A DNA stretch of 64,000 bases from CADEED01 sp964444835 (lineage in GTDB: Bacteria > Pseudomonadota > Gammaproteobacteria > Steroidobacterales > Steroidobacteraceae), in assembly GCA_964444835.1 (NCBI GenBank), contig CAYUIT010000012.1:1-64000 (forward strand). Direction: 5' to 3'. Every line of letters starts with the position of its first letter. Position 1 is the stretch's first letter. Below are positions 18,349 through 28,001 of the stretch, piece by piece. A program made the translations under genes and the position numbers. Below the pieces are notes generated by a model. It ran no database searches. It was not told the origin of the DNA and worked only from the letters and a program-made list of their open reading frames with translations.

Positions 18349-19568
18349 AGATTCTCTACGTTTGCCACCGCTTTCCGTATCCGCCGCAGCGTGGCGGGAA
18401 GATTCGGCCGTTCAACATGATTCGCCATTTCACGAATCAAGGCCACGAAGTGACGGTGGCATCGCTCGCTCGCGATGCTGCGGAAGCCGAAGCAGCGGCC
18501 GGTATCGCGCCGCATTGCAAGGAGTACTGGGTCGAGGTCATCGGCAATGGTGCTGCGATGGCTCGGATGGTTGCGCGGCTACCCTCAACGGCACCGTCGA
18601 GCTTCGGATACTTCTATTCTCCAGCGCTCGCGCGACGCATCTCGGAGCGCGTCGCGCAGCAGCGATTCGATCTCGTATTTGCGCACTGTTCGTCGGCCGC
18701 GCCCTATGTCAGCGGCATCCGCGATGTACCCAAGATGCTCGACTTCGGCGATATGGACTCGCAGAAGTGGCGTGAATACTCGACGCATCGTTCGTTTCCG
18801 CTGTCGCTCGGCTATTGGCTCGAAGCCGTCAAGCTCGAGCGCGCCGAGGCGCAATTGGCGATGCAGTTCGATCTGTCGACCTGCACGACACGGGCCGAGT
18901 GGGAGACGCTGCGATCGTTTGGCGTCTCGCGTCCTAACGACTGGTTCCCGAATGGCGTCGATGCACAGGTGTTTGCACCGACGGACGGCAGTTACGAATC
19001 GGACACCATCGCGTTCGTCGGGCGCATGGATTACTTTCCCAACCAGCAAGCCGTGTTCGATTTCTGTAGCGAAGTACTGCCGGTGATTCGCGCGCAACGG
19101 CCCACGGTTCAATTCATCATCATCGGCGCCGATCCGCCGCCCAGCGTCCGCAAACTTGCGGAGCTGCCAGGGGTACAAGTCACAGGCTCGGTGCCCGACG
19201 TCAAGCCGCTCGTCCGACGCGCGGCGTTCACGGTCGCGCCGCTGCGGATTGCGCGCGGCACGCAAAACAAGATCCTGGAATCGATGGCGTTGGGCGTACC
19301 CGTGATCTCGAGCACGGCGGCCGCGGGCGGCGTCGACGCCCTCGCGCCGGAGCATTTCTGGGTTGCCAAGGATTCGCAAGAGCTCGCCGCGAAATGCTTG
19401 CAGTTGTTAGGTGATCCCGCCGAGCGACAACGCTTGGCCATTGCCGGACGCGAACGCGTTCTGAGCCATCACAGCTGGGCTGCTTCGATGCGCCGGCTCG
19501 ACGGAATCGTCGCCGCGGCGCGCGAGGCGCATCTTGCTCACACGGCAGACGCGCGTAGGCTCGCATGA
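18345..19568 (+). CDS. GT4-type sugar transferase, PEP-CTERM/EPS-locus type 1
   Basis: The start is ATG 18345, overlapping the amidotransferase stop; longer in-frame starts lie inside that gene. The 407-residue protein begins ILYVCHRFPYPPQRGGKIRP, the signature start of the exosortase-associated sugar transferase 1 (TIGR03087). The C-terminal donor domain shows FVGRMDYFPN, GADPPPSV and the E-x7-E-like KILESMALGVPVISS. It would add one sugar of the lipid-linked repeat at the cytoplasmic membrane face. The following gene overlaps it by ATGA. Confidence 0.9.
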   Translation: MKILYVCHRFPYPPQRGGKIRPFNMIRHFTNQGHEVTVASLARDAAEAEAAAGIAPHCKEYWVEVIGNGAAMARMVARLPSTAPSSFGYFYSPALARRISERVAQQRFDLVFAHCSSAAPYVSGIRDVPKMLDFGDMDSQKWREYSTHRSFPLSLGYWLEAVKLERAEAQLAMQFDLSTCTTRAEWETLRSFGVSRPNDWFPNGVDAQVFAPTDGSYESDTIAFVGRMDYFPNQQAVFDFCSEVLPVIRAQRPTVQFIIIGADPPPSVRKLAELPGVQVTGSVPDVKPLVRRAAFTVAPLRIARGTQNKILESMALGVPVISSTAAAGGVDALAPEHFWVAKDSQELAAKCLQLLGDPAERQRLAIAGRERVLSHHSWAASMRRLDGIVAAAREAHLAHTADARRLA

Positions 19569-20698
19569 CCCCGCCGCTCGTCATGCATGTCATTCACCGC
19601 TTGGGGATCGGCGGTCTCGAGAATGGCCTCGTCAACCTCATCAATCACTGCCCCGCAGATCGTTACCGTCATGCGATCGTCTGTTTGACGGAGGCCACCG
19701 ACTTTCGACTGCGCTTGCGCGATCGAACATTGCCGATCCTCGAGATGCACAAGCGGCCGGGACAGGACTGGGGTCTCTATCGACGCTTGTGGTCGGCCAT
19801 TCGGCAGCTTCGGCCGAGCATTCTGCACACTCGCAACTTCGGCGCGCTAGACAGCTTGGCGCCCGCACTGCTGGCCGGAGTACGTCGGCACGTGCACGGT
19901 TTGCACGGCTGGGATGTGAATGACTTACATGGCCGCAACACGCGCTACCGCTGGATTCGCAAAGCTGCCGACCCGTGGACGCAGGCATACGTCGCGGTAT
20001 CGCGGGATCTCGCCGCGTGGGCGTGCAGCGCAATCGGTATCGACCAGCGCAAGGTCCACCAGATTTACAGCGGCGTCGATAGCGAGCGCTTTCATCCGAG
20101 TGCGAGCCGCGATCGAACGGCCTTGCCGTCGGGCTTCGCGACGGCCGAGCATTTCGTCATTGGCTGGGTTGGCCGCATGGATGCCGTCAAGAATCCTTTG
20201 GCGCTCGTAGTGACACTGCGCGAGTTGTTAGCAGCGCGACCCGAACTGAGAGCTCGCGTGCGCTTGGTCATGGTGGGCGATGGGCCCCTGCGCGATACCA
20301 TCGCGGCAGAGATCGCTGCCCACTCCCTGACCGACTGCGTGTGGCTAGCCGGCGCCAGCAACGAGATCCCCTCCTTGTTGCGCACGTTCGACGTGTTCGT
20401 GCTTCCGTCGCTCAACGAAGGGATTTCGAACACGATACTCGAAGCCATGAGCAGCGGCATTCCGGTGATCGCAGCACGCGTCGGCGGTAATGCTGAACTG
20501 ATCGAACACGATGTCACGGGGATGCTGGTCGGCGAGAACGCGGCCCAGCTGTTCGTTGCGGCGCTGCTCGGCTACATCGCCGATCCCGCCCGCACGGCAC
20601 GCCACGGCGCGGCGGCTCGCCGCGCAATCGAGCAGCGCTTCAGCATGCGCAGCATGGTCGGCGGATACTTGAATGTTTACGACACGGTCTTGCAATAG
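19565..20698 (+). CDS. GT4-type sugar transferase, PEP-CTERM/EPS-locus type 2
   Basis: This 377-residue GT-B enzyme begins VMHVIHRLGIGGLENGLVNL, as in the exosortase-associated sugar transferase 2 family (TIGR03088). It has the acceptor-side HGLHGWDV, IYSGVDSERFHP at the domain join, WVGRMDAVKNP and the donor-binding FVLPSLNEGISNTILEAMSSG motif. It is translationally coupled to the preceding transferase by ATGA and followed 21 bp later by the second amidotransferase. Sugar donor is unknown. Confidence 0.9.
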   Translation: MTPPLVMHVIHRLGIGGLENGLVNLINHCPADRYRHAIVCLTEATDFRLRLRDRTLPILEMHKRPGQDWGLYRRLWSAIRQLRPSILHTRNFGALDSLAPALLAGVRRHVHGLHGWDVNDLHGRNTRYRWIRKAADPWTQAYVAVSRDLAAWACSAIGIDQRKVHQIYSGVDSERFHPSASRDRTALPSGFATAEHFVIGWVGRMDAVKNPLALVVTLRELLAARPELRARVRLVMVGDGPLRDTIAAEIAAHSLTDCVWLAGASNEIPSLLRTFDVFVLPSLNEGISNTILEAMSSGIPVIAARVGGNAELIEHDVTGMLVGENAAQLFVAALLGYIADPARTARHGAAARRAIEQRFSMRSMVGGYLNVYDTVLQ

Positions 20699-20719
20699 CT
20701 TCGTCACGGGAGAGCACTG

Positions 20720-22615
20720 GTGTGCGGCATAGTTGGAATCGTCGACCTGAAGGGTGATCGCCCGATCGATCGTGAGTTGCTCGTTCGAATGAACGACAGC
20801 ATCGCGCACCGCGGCCCTGATGGCGACGGGATTCACGTCTCGCCGGGTGTCGGGCTTGGGCATCGGCGCCTCTCGATCATCGACGTGTCGGGCGGCGCGC
20901 AGCCGCTCTACAACGAGGACAACAGTGTCGTCGTCGTCTACAACGGTGAGATTTACAACTACCAACCCATTGTCGCTGAGCTGACCGCGCTCGGTCACAA
21001 GTTCCGCACGCACTGCGATACCGAAGTCATCGTTCATGCCTGGGAACAATGGGGCAGCGAGTGCGTACAACGCTTCAACGGTATGTTTGTGTTTGCGTTA
21101 TGGGACACCAAGCAGCAAACGCTGTTCATGGCCCGCGACCGACTCGGCAAGAAGCCTTTGTATTACACCGAGACACGTGACGGGCTACTGCTGTTCGGCT
21201 CGGAACTGAAGACATTGCTCGAATCGCGCGATCTCGTGCGCAAGCTCGATCCGCGCGCCGTCGAGGACTATTTTGCGTTCGGCTACGTACCCGACCCGAA
21301 GACCATCCTCGCGGGCGTGCACAAACTACCGCCCGCAACCACGCTCGTACACCGCCGCGGGCAACCCTTGCCGCAGCCGCAGAAGTATTGGCAGTTGAAG
21401 TTTGAGCACGTGGTGACCGCGCCCGAAGCCGCCGTCGCGGATGAGCTAACAACTAGATTTCGCGACGCCGTTCAAAAGCGCTTGATGGCAGAGGTGCCGC
21501 TCGGCGCATTCTTGTCGGGCGGCGTCGATTCGAGTTCGGTCGTCGCCATGATGGCGGGCTTATCGAGCGATCCCGTTCGAACCTGCTCCATTTCGTTCGG
21601 CGATCCCCGCTACAACGAAGCGCCATTTGCCGCAGCGGTCGCCGAAAAATTCGGCACGCGCCATCGTGTGGAACAGGTCGATCCCGAGGACTTCAGTTTG
21701 GTCGATCGCCTGGCCGCCGTGTATGACGAGCCGTTTGCCGACAGCTCCGCAATCCCGACCTACCGCGTTTGTGCACTCGCGCGCCGTGACGTAACCGTTG
21801 CGCTCTCGGGCGACGGCGGCGACGAGGACTTGGCAGGCTATCGCCGCTATCGATGGCACATGCATGAGGAGCGCGTGCGGCGCCTGCTGCCGGATGCGAT
21901 TCGTGGGCCCGTGTTCGGCCTCGCCGGTAAGTTGTACCCGAAGCTCGACTGGGCACCCAAGTTTCTGCGGGCCAAGTCGACCTTGCAGGCACTCGCTCGC
22001 TCAAGCCTGGAGGGCTACTTCCACGGCGTGTCGATCTTTCCGACGGAACTGCGTCGCCGTCTCTATAGCGAGGAGTTTCGCCGCGACTTGCAAGGCTACG
22101 AGGCAATCGAAGTCTTCAACGAGCACGCGCGCGGTGCGCCCGTCAACGATGCGCTCTCGCTCGTGCAGTACATCGATTTCCAGACCTACCTACCGGGCGA
22201 TATCTTGGTGAAGGTAGACCGCGCAAGTATGGCTAACAGCCTCGAAGTGCGCGTACCGCTACTCGACTATGAACTGGTCGAGTGGTTCGCCAAGCTCGAC
22301 CCATCGCTCAAGCTTCGTGGGAACGAGGGCAAGTACATCTTCAAGCGTGCGATGGAACGTTACCTGCCAAACGACATCCTCTATCGCTCGAAGATGGGAT
22401 TCGCGGTACCGCTCGCAAGCTGGTTCCGCGGACCGCTGCGCGATCGACTACGCAGCTCGATCCAAGACGGCTCGTTGGCCCGTAGCGGACTATTCGATCC
22501 CGGTACGCTGCAAAAGCTCGTCGATACGCACATCTCCGGGCGCAGCGATCACAGTGCGGTCCTCTGGGCGTTGCTGATGTTCGACGGCTTCCAACGGCGG
22601 GTGCTCGGTCTCTGA
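20720..22615 (+). CDS. XrtA/PEP-CTERM-system amidotransferase (asparagine synthetase family, second copy)
   Basis: A GTG at 20720 starts (M)CGIVGIVDLKGDRPID, exposing the Cys nucleophile. The 631-residue protein keeps HRGPDGDG, the glutaminase motif YNGEIYN, RDRLGKKPLYY, and the PP-loop SGGVDSSS at about 266-273, with SGDGGDEDLAGY later. The N-terminal block RPIDRELLVRMNDSIAHRGP matches the exosortase-A-specific family (TIGR03108) better than the copy at 16417 does. It would amidate a glycan or aminoacyl carboxylate. It lies between two glycosyltransferases in the same operon. Confidence 0.9.
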   Translation: MCGIVGIVDLKGDRPIDRELLVRMNDSIAHRGPDGDGIHVSPGVGLGHRRLSIIDVSGGAQPLYNEDNSVVVVYNGEIYNYQPIVAELTALGHKFRTHCDTEVIVHAWEQWGSECVQRFNGMFVFALWDTKQQTLFMARDRLGKKPLYYTETRDGLLLFGSELKTLLESRDLVRKLDPRAVEDYFAFGYVPDPKTILAGVHKLPPATTLVHRRGQPLPQPQKYWQLKFEHVVTAPEAAVADELTTRFRDAVQKRLMAEVPLGAFLSGGVDSSSVVAMMAGLSSDPVRTCSISFGDPRYNEAPFAAAVAEKFGTRHRVEQVDPEDFSLVDRLAAVYDEPFADSSAIPTYRVCALARRDVTVALSGDGGDEDLAGYRRYRWHMHEERVRRLLPDAIRGPVFGLAGKLYPKLDWAPKFLRAKSTLQALARSSLEGYFHGVSIFPTELRRRLYSEEFRRDLQGYEAIEVFNEHARGAPVNDALSLVQYIDFQTYLPGDILVKVDRASMANSLEVRVPLLDYELVEWFAKLDPSLKLRGNEGKYIFKRAMERYLPNDILYRSKMGFAVPLASWFRGPLRDRLRSSIQDGSLARSGLFDPGTLQKLVDTHISGRSDHSAVLWALLMFDGFQRRVLGL

Positions 22616-22622
22616 GCGAGTC

Positions 22623-23822
22623 ATGCTGAAGATTCTGACTTTTTCCACGCTCTATCCGAATGCGGCACAACCGCATCACGGCATTTTCGTGGAGCAGCGT
22701 CTGCGTCGCTTGGTCGCAACGGGCGCCGTCGATGTACGCGTCGTGGCGCCCGTGCCGTGGTTTCCGTCGCGGCATCCACGGTTTGGCGAGTATGCGGCAT
22801 TCGCTGCCGCGCCGGAGCGCGAAGAGCGGCACGGAATCAGCATCGTGCATCCGCGCTTCCTAACAATTCCGAAGGTGGGAATGACGGTTGCCCCACACTT
22901 GCTGGCGGCAGCAGCTTGGCCGACGATACGTCGTCTGCGCGAGCAAGGCTTTGAGTTCGATCTCATCGATGCGCACTACTTCTACCCTGACGGCGTGGCG
23001 GCCGCGCAGCTCGCAGCGCGTTGCGGCGTTCCGTTTGTCGTCACGGCCCGCGGTACTGACATCAACTTGATCCCACGTTACGCCCGACCGAGACGCATGA
23101 TTCTCGAGGCCGCGAGCAAGGCAGCCGCAGTCATCACCGTTTGCGAAGCGCTCCGCCAGGAAACGATCGCTCTAGGCGTCGCGCCCGAACATGTCACGAC
23201 GCTACGCAACGGCGTGGATCTCGACTTGTTCCACCTGTTAGACAAGCCGGCGCTAAGGGCCAAACACGGCTTCCGGCGCCGAACCCTGCTATCAGTCGGG
23301 CGGCTCATCGAACGAAAAGGGCACCATATTGCCATTGCCGCCCTACGTGAGCTGCCCGAGGTCGACCTCGTGATCGTGGGTGATGGGCCGATGGAATCCG
23401 AATTGAAACGGATAGCGATTGAGACACAGGTCGCAGATCGAGTCCGATTCGAGGGTCCCCGCACCCACGCCCAGCTCGTCGAGTACTACAATGCCGCCGA
23501 CGCCCTGGTGTTGGCATCGGATCGTGAGGGCATGGCGAACGTGCTCCTCGAGTGCCTCGCTTGCGGCACTCCATTGATCGCAAATCCGGCGTGGGGCACG
23601 CCGGAAGTCGTTAGTGTCCCGGCTGCAGGCGTATTGATGCAAGAGCGCAGTGCAGCGGCGCTTGCGGCCGCAGCGCGCACGCTCTTCGCGGCGTATCCGT
23701 CGCGAGAGGCCACGCGCAAGCACGCCGAAACGTTCGGCTGGGACACGACAACACGCGGGCAGCTTGAGATTTTTTCGCGAATCGTCGCTCGACCGGCTCT
23801 AACAGCCGCGCATGTCGCATGA
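22623..23822 (+). CDS. GT4-type glycosyltransferase
   Basis: The 399-residue protein has the GT-B signatures TFSTLYPNAAQPHHGIFVEQRL at the N-terminus (acceptor side), HYFYPDGVAA, TARGTDIN, then LSVGRLIERKGHH and the donor-binding ASDREGMANVLLECLACG. Proteins with this N-terminus recur in exosortase-A loci. It starts seven bases after the amidotransferase stop and ends 19 bp before the nucleotide-sugar dehydrogenase, so it belongs to the same operon. It probably adds a sugar of the repeat unit. Confidence 0.88.
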   Translation: MLKILTFSTLYPNAAQPHHGIFVEQRLRRLVATGAVDVRVVAPVPWFPSRHPRFGEYAAFAAAPEREERHGISIVHPRFLTIPKVGMTVAPHLLAAAAWPTIRRLREQGFEFDLIDAHYFYPDGVAAAQLAARCGVPFVVTARGTDINLIPRYARPRRMILEAASKAAAVITVCEALRQETIALGVAPEHVTTLRNGVDLDLFHLLDKPALRAKHGFRRRTLLSVGRLIERKGHHIAIAALRELPEVDLVIVGDGPMESELKRIAIETQVADRVRFEGPRTHAQLVEYYNAADALVLASDREGMANVLLECLACGTPLIANPAWGTPEVVSVPAAGVLMQERSAAALAAAARTLFAAYPSREATRKHAETFGWDTTTRGQLEIFSRIVARPALTAAHVA

Positions 23823-23841
23823 CGAATTGGAAGGACAGACC

Positions 23842-25158
23842 ATGAAGATCAGCATTTTCGGCTTGGGATACGTCGGCGCCGTCTCGATGGCCTGCTTGGC
23901 GCGTGATGGCCATCAGTTAGTCGGCGTCGATGTCGATCCTAACAAGCTGGAGCTCATTCGTTCGGGCCGCTCGCCTATCGTCGAAGAGGGCATTCAGGAT
24001 CTCACCAAACAAGTGGTGAGTGATGGGCGCGTCACGGTCACGAACGACGCGCAGCAAGCAATCCTAGCGACTGAGCTGTCGTTCGTCTGCGTCGGCACGC
24101 CCTCGAGCCCGAATGGCAGCCAAGATCTCGGGGCGATCAAACGGCTCGCCGAACAAATCGGCGCTGCGCTGAAGTCGAAGCGCGAGCATCACGTCGTGGT
24201 GATTCGCTCGACGGTCCGACCGGGCACGGTCGAGGACCTCATCCAGCCGATCATCGAATCGCACTCCGGCAAGAAGGCGGGTGTCGATTTCAGCATGTGC
24301 TTTCAGCCCGAGTTCCTGCGCGAAGGCACTTCCATCAAAGACTACGATCGTCCGCCATTCACCATCGTCGGCGTGAACGACGAGCGTGCTACGGCGGCGC
24401 TGCGCGCCCTGTTCGGCCACTTGCCGTGCGAGTTCATCACCACGTCGATTCGCTCGGCGGAAATGATGAAGTACGCCTGCAATGCATTCCACGCAGTCAA
24501 GGTCGCGTTCGCCAATGAAATCGGCCGCATCTCTCAAGGTGTTGGCGTCGATCCGCACGAGGTCATGCGTCTCGTCTGTCTCGACAAGCAACTCAATATC
24601 TCACCGGCCTATTTGAAGCCGGGATTCGCATTCGGCGGCTCGTGTCTGCCGAAGGACTTGAAGGCGCTGCTCTACATGGCCAAGACGGAAGACGTCAACT
24701 TGCCGATGTTAGGCGCCGTGCTGCCGTCAAACCGCGTACACATCGATCACGCGATCGATTACGTGCTGGCACAAGGCAAGCGTCGCGTAGCCATGGCTGG
24801 CTTGTCATTCAAGGCGGGTACCGACGACTTGCGCGAAAGCCCGCTCGTGACGCTCGCCGAGCGACTCATCGGCAAGGGCTTGCAACTGAAGATCTACGAC
24901 CCCGAAGTCAATCTCTCGCGTTTGATGGGTGCTAACAAGCGCTACATCGAAGAGTCGATTCCTCACATCGCTCAAGTGATGACGGATGACATCGCCGGCG
25001 CAGTCCGCGAATCGGACATCGTCATCGCAGGCTTGCGCACGCCCGAGGTGTTGTCTGCGCTCGACAAGGAGCTCAAGGCTGAACACAAGGTGCTCGATCT
25101 CGTGATGCTGCCGAATCGCGCGACTCTGCGTGGTCACTATCGAGGCATGTGCTGGTAG
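23842..25158 (+). CDS. GDP-mannose 6-dehydrogenase (AlgD-like nucleotide-sugar dehydrogenase)
   Basis: The 438-residue enzyme has the NAD-binding FGLGYVGAVS, the VGTPS loop, the PEFLRE motif, the catalytic FGGSCLPKDL with Cys at residue 268, the same number as in Pseudomonas AlgD, and the C-terminal SFKAGTDDLRESP. These details and the ending RGMCW point to the AlgD branch rather than UDP-glucose dehydrogenase. It oxidises GDP-mannose to GDP-mannuronate with two NAD+. ATG 23842 has AAGGA upstream; the longer start at 23812 lies inside the previous gene. This gives the polymer an acidic sugar, a likely target of the amidotransferases. Confidence 0.9.
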   Translation: MKISIFGLGYVGAVSMACLARDGHQLVGVDVDPNKLELIRSGRSPIVEEGIQDLTKQVVSDGRVTVTNDAQQAILATELSFVCVGTPSSPNGSQDLGAIKRLAEQIGAALKSKREHHVVVIRSTVRPGTVEDLIQPIIESHSGKKAGVDFSMCFQPEFLREGTSIKDYDRPPFTIVGVNDERATAALRALFGHLPCEFITTSIRSAEMMKYACNAFHAVKVAFANEIGRISQGVGVDPHEVMRLVCLDKQLNISPAYLKPGFAFGGSCLPKDLKALLYMAKTEDVNLPMLGAVLPSNRVHIDHAIDYVLAQGKRRVAMAGLSFKAGTDDLRESPLVTLAERLIGKGLQLKIYDPEVNLSRLMGANKRYIEESIPHIAQVMTDDIAGAVRESDIVIAGLRTPEVLSALDKELKAEHKVLDLVMLPNRATLRGHYRGMCW

Positions 25159-25167
25159 CGAGCGCTC

Positions 25168-26385
25168 GTGACGACCAAGCCGCAGCTACTGTTCGTTTCG
25201 ACGCGGTTTCTGTTCCCCGTCGATTCCGGTGGCAAGATTCGCACCACCCAGGTGTTGCGCGGCCTGTTAGGCGGCGCGTTCGACATCACACTTGCAAGCC
25301 CCGCACCGGCGGGTGCTCAGCAACGGTTCGCCGCCGAGCTCGCCAGCGTTTGCAATCGATTCGTTTCCTGGCCCGAGCAACCTCGTGGCCTCGCATTCGA
25401 CCTGCAACGCGCGGCCTTGTTAGCGAGTGATTTGCCGGTTCCCGTCGCGACGGATCGCTCGGCCGCAGGGTTGGCCACCGTCAGCAAACTGTTGAGCGAG
25501 CGGCCGAACCTCGTTGTCATCGATTTTCCGCATGCGGCTGTGCTGGCGCCGAATGCATTCGAAGTGCCCAGCGTCATGTTCACCCACAATGTCGAGGCCG
25601 AGATCTTCGCGCGGCACGCGAAAGTTGCGACGTCGTTCTGGCGCAAGTGGGTTTGGCGCAATCAGCATCGTAAGATGGTCGAGTTCGAGCGCAACACCCT
25701 GCGGCGCTTCGATGCGGTCATCGCTGTCGCTGAGCGCGATGCGCAAGCGTTTCGCCGTGACTGGGCCATCCCCAATGTCTCGGTGATCAGCACGGGTGTC
25801 GATCTTGATTTCTTTGCCTATCAAGGCCCAGGGCCGAGCGAGACCTGCGTGTTCATCGGCTCGATGGACTGGCTTGCCAACATCGACGGCATCGAGTTTT
25901 TCATGGACGCGGTGTGGCCGCGTATTGTCAGTCAGCGCCCTAACGCCAAGATGTTAGTGGTCGGTCGCTCGCCCCCGCCCGCACTGGTCGATCGCGCTCG
26001 CGGGCTCAACTGGCAGTTCACGGGTTTTGTCGATGACGTGCGCCCGTACGTCAAAGACTGCGCCGTGAGCGTGATTCCGCTGCGTATTGGTGGCGGAACG
26101 CGTTTGAAAGTCTACGAGGCGATGGCCATGGGCTGCCCGGTCGTCTCCACGGCTATTGGCGTCGAAGGCCTACCGGTTGAAGACGGCGTGCACTATCGTC
26201 GAGCCGATGACGCTGCGGACACCGCAGCACGGGTGATCGAGTTGTTCGATGATCGCGCGGCCGCCGAGCGCCAAGCACGCGCAGCGCGCGCGTACGTCGA
26301 GGAGAATTTCTCGTTCCGCAGCGTGGCGCGCGAGTTCGAGTCCATCTGCCTCAATGCGATGCGTGGACGAGCGGCGCGCCCATGA
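25168..26385 (+). CDS. GT4-type glycosyltransferase, type-1-like
   Basis: A GTG at 25168 starts TTKPQLLFVSTRFLFPVDSGG, and the segment PVDSGGKIRTTQVLRGL echoes the type-1 transferase at 18345. The 405-residue protein has HNVEAEIFARH, a FIGSMDWLANIDGIEFF donor-domain start, and the donor motif IGGGTRLKVYEAMAMGCP. The two type-1-like proteins look like diverged duplicates with different donors or acceptors. The stop overlaps the deacetylase start as ATGA. Confidence 0.88.
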   Translation: MTTKPQLLFVSTRFLFPVDSGGKIRTTQVLRGLLGGAFDITLASPAPAGAQQRFAAELASVCNRFVSWPEQPRGLAFDLQRAALLASDLPVPVATDRSAAGLATVSKLLSERPNLVVIDFPHAAVLAPNAFEVPSVMFTHNVEAEIFARHAKVATSFWRKWVWRNQHRKMVEFERNTLRRFDAVIAVAERDAQAFRRDWAIPNVSVISTGVDLDFFAYQGPGPSETCVFIGSMDWLANIDGIEFFMDAVWPRIVSQRPNAKMLVVGRSPPPALVDRARGLNWQFTGFVDDVRPYVKDCAVSVIPLRIGGGTRLKVYEAMAMGCPVVSTAIGVEGLPVEDGVHYRRADDAADTAARVIELFDDRAAAERQARAARAYVEENFSFRSVAREFESICLNAMRGRAARP

Positions 26386-27353
26386 CTGCGTTCGTACCCG
26401 ATTTCATCTGGCGCAGCGCCGCAGACCTGCGTTCGCGCGGCAAGCTCCTGATCCTGACGTACCATCGCATCCTTCCGCAGAAAGATGCGTTGTTAGCAGA
26501 CGATGTCGACGCCAGCGAGTTCGCCTGGCAGATGGAACTCCTGCAGCGGTACTTTCGTGTGCGACCGTTGCCGGAAGCGGTCGCCGCGCTACACGCGGGC
26601 TCGCTCGAGCCGCGCACCGTCTGCGTGACGCTCGACGATGGCTACGCTGACAACCACGATCTCGCATTGCCCGTGTTGCAGCGCCTCGGCCTCACGGCAT
26701 CGTTCTTTGTCGCAACGGCTTTCTTGAACGGTGGCCGTATGTGGAACGATACGGTCATCGAAGCGCTTCGTCTCACGCAAGCCAAGCGTGTCGACCTCAC
26801 CGAGCTCGATCTCGGCATTATCTCGACCGAGAGCATCAGCGCGCGCAAACACGCCATTGAACACTGCATCTCGGGCTTGAAGTACCTGCCGCCACAAGAG
26901 CGCGAACGCCGTTGCGAACGACTCGCAGCACTGTGCGAAGTCAGCCTGCCGCGCAATTTGATGATGACCGACGCCATGGTCACGGCGCTGGCTCGCGCCG
27001 GGATGGATGTCGGCGGTCACACGCACAATCACCCGATCCTCGCGACGGTCGATGCAGCCGAGGCGGCCGAGGAGATTCGTGCTGGCGTCGACTACCTAAC
27101 AAGATTGACCGGCAAGCGAATCGTGTCGTTCGCTTATCCGAACGGCAGACCGACGCAAGACTACACGCAGCGCGATGCGAATCTGGTGCGCGATGCAGGG
27201 CTCGCGCTGGCCGTGACGACGGCGCGCGGTGTCAACGACCGCGCAAGCGACCGCTATCAGTTAGCGCGGCTTGCTCCCTGGGACCGCAGTCCCAGCCGCT
27301 TTCTGCTGCGTATTCTGCAAGCCTACGGCTGGCGCGGTCACACGGCCGGTTGA
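26382..27353 (+). CDS. Polysaccharide deacetylase family protein (NodB-like)
   Basis: The 323-residue protein carries the carbohydrate esterase family 4 motifs: the metal-binding LTYHR early, TLDDGYADN as motif 1, GGHTHNHP as motif 2 and SFAYPNG as a later motif. There is no signal peptide, as in some EPS-locus deacetylases that act on lipid-linked precursors in the cytoplasm or are attached by basic N-termini. It would remove N- or O-acetyl groups from the repeat unit or polymer. Its last 93 bases overlap the convergent TPR gene's 3' end. Confidence 0.88.
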   Translation: MTAFVPDFIWRSAADLRSRGKLLILTYHRILPQKDALLADDVDASEFAWQMELLQRYFRVRPLPEAVAALHAGSLEPRTVCVTLDDGYADNHDLALPVLQRLGLTASFFVATAFLNGGRMWNDTVIEALRLTQAKRVDLTELDLGIISTESISARKHAIEHCISGLKYLPPQERERRCERLAALCEVSLPRNLMMTDAMVTALARAGMDVGGHTHNHPILATVDAAEAAEEIRAGVDYLTRLTGKRIVSFAYPNGRPTQDYTQRDANLVRDAGLALAVTTARGVNDRASDRYQLARLAPWDRSPSRFLLRILQAYGWRGHTAG

Positions 27354-27983
27354 CGACGCTTGAGCGCCGCTCTTGCGACGCTGCAGTTTGTTCTTCAGCC
27401 CCGGTAACGGATAGCCCAGCGCGTACGCGCGATCGGCATGTTGCTGCGCACGCTCGACATCGTTCATCTCGAGATACAGCAAGCCCAAGCTGTAATGCGT
27501 ATCCGCGTTGTTATCGTCGAGGCTCAGTGCTTTCTGATACACCTCGAGCGCGCGCGGAAACTCTTTCTTGCGATACAGGTAGTTACCCCAGATCACGTAC
27601 AACACAGGATCGTTCGGCGTGAACGTGGTCGCCCGCTCAAAGTAGCATTCCGCCGGAAAATGCTCGCCGCCAGGCTTGAACCCATTCTTGAGCTGCCAGT
27701 TCGCCATGCTGTTGAGTGCGCGGTAGTGATTGACGAACCGCATCAGCGTGTAGTGAATGTCGCCAGGCAGCGGCGATGTCATGCCGCCCTCGAGGTTTTC
27801 CACCTTGGGCGTGAAATGAAACGGTTCGACGATCCGCAATAGTTTGCGATCCTCGGGGCTGCGGTAATCGAGCGGTCGCGCCCAGCTATTCTGGTCGAGA
27901 CTGCCGCCGCACAATGCGTGCGCAGACTGCGCTACGAGCACCATGACCGCGCAGAGCCCCAGACGCGAAACGGATTTGATCAT
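27261..27983 (-). CDS. Exported tetratricopeptide-repeat protein
   Basis: The 240-residue protein begins with a signal peptide (LGLCAVMVLVAQSAHA, cleavage after AHA). Residues ~120-190 form TPR units (DPVLYVIWGNYLYRKKEFPRALEVYQKAL, then NNADTHYSLGLLYLEM in the source order). The C-terminal tail is basic and low-complexity and is encoded over the end of the convergent deacetylase gene. It lies 18 bp downstream of the Cys-less amidotransferase and is probably its operon partner. TPR lipoproteins and periplasmic TPR proteins commonly scaffold polysaccharide synthesis or export machines; a partner cannot be named. Confidence 0.8.
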   Translation of the reverse strand: MIKSVSRLGLCAVMVLVAQSAHALCGGSLDQNSWARPLDYRSPEDRKLLRIVEPFHFTPKVENLEGGMTSPLPGDIHYTLMRFVNHYRALNSMANWQLKNGFKPGGEHFPAECYFERATTFTPNDPVLYVIWGNYLYRKKEFPRALEVYQKALSLDDNNADTHYSLGLLYLEMNDVERAQQHADRAYALGYPLPGLKNKLQRRKSGAQASSTGRVTAPAVGLQNTQQKAAGTAVPGSKPR

Positions 27984-28001
27984 GTGTCTATCTCCTAACG
28001 A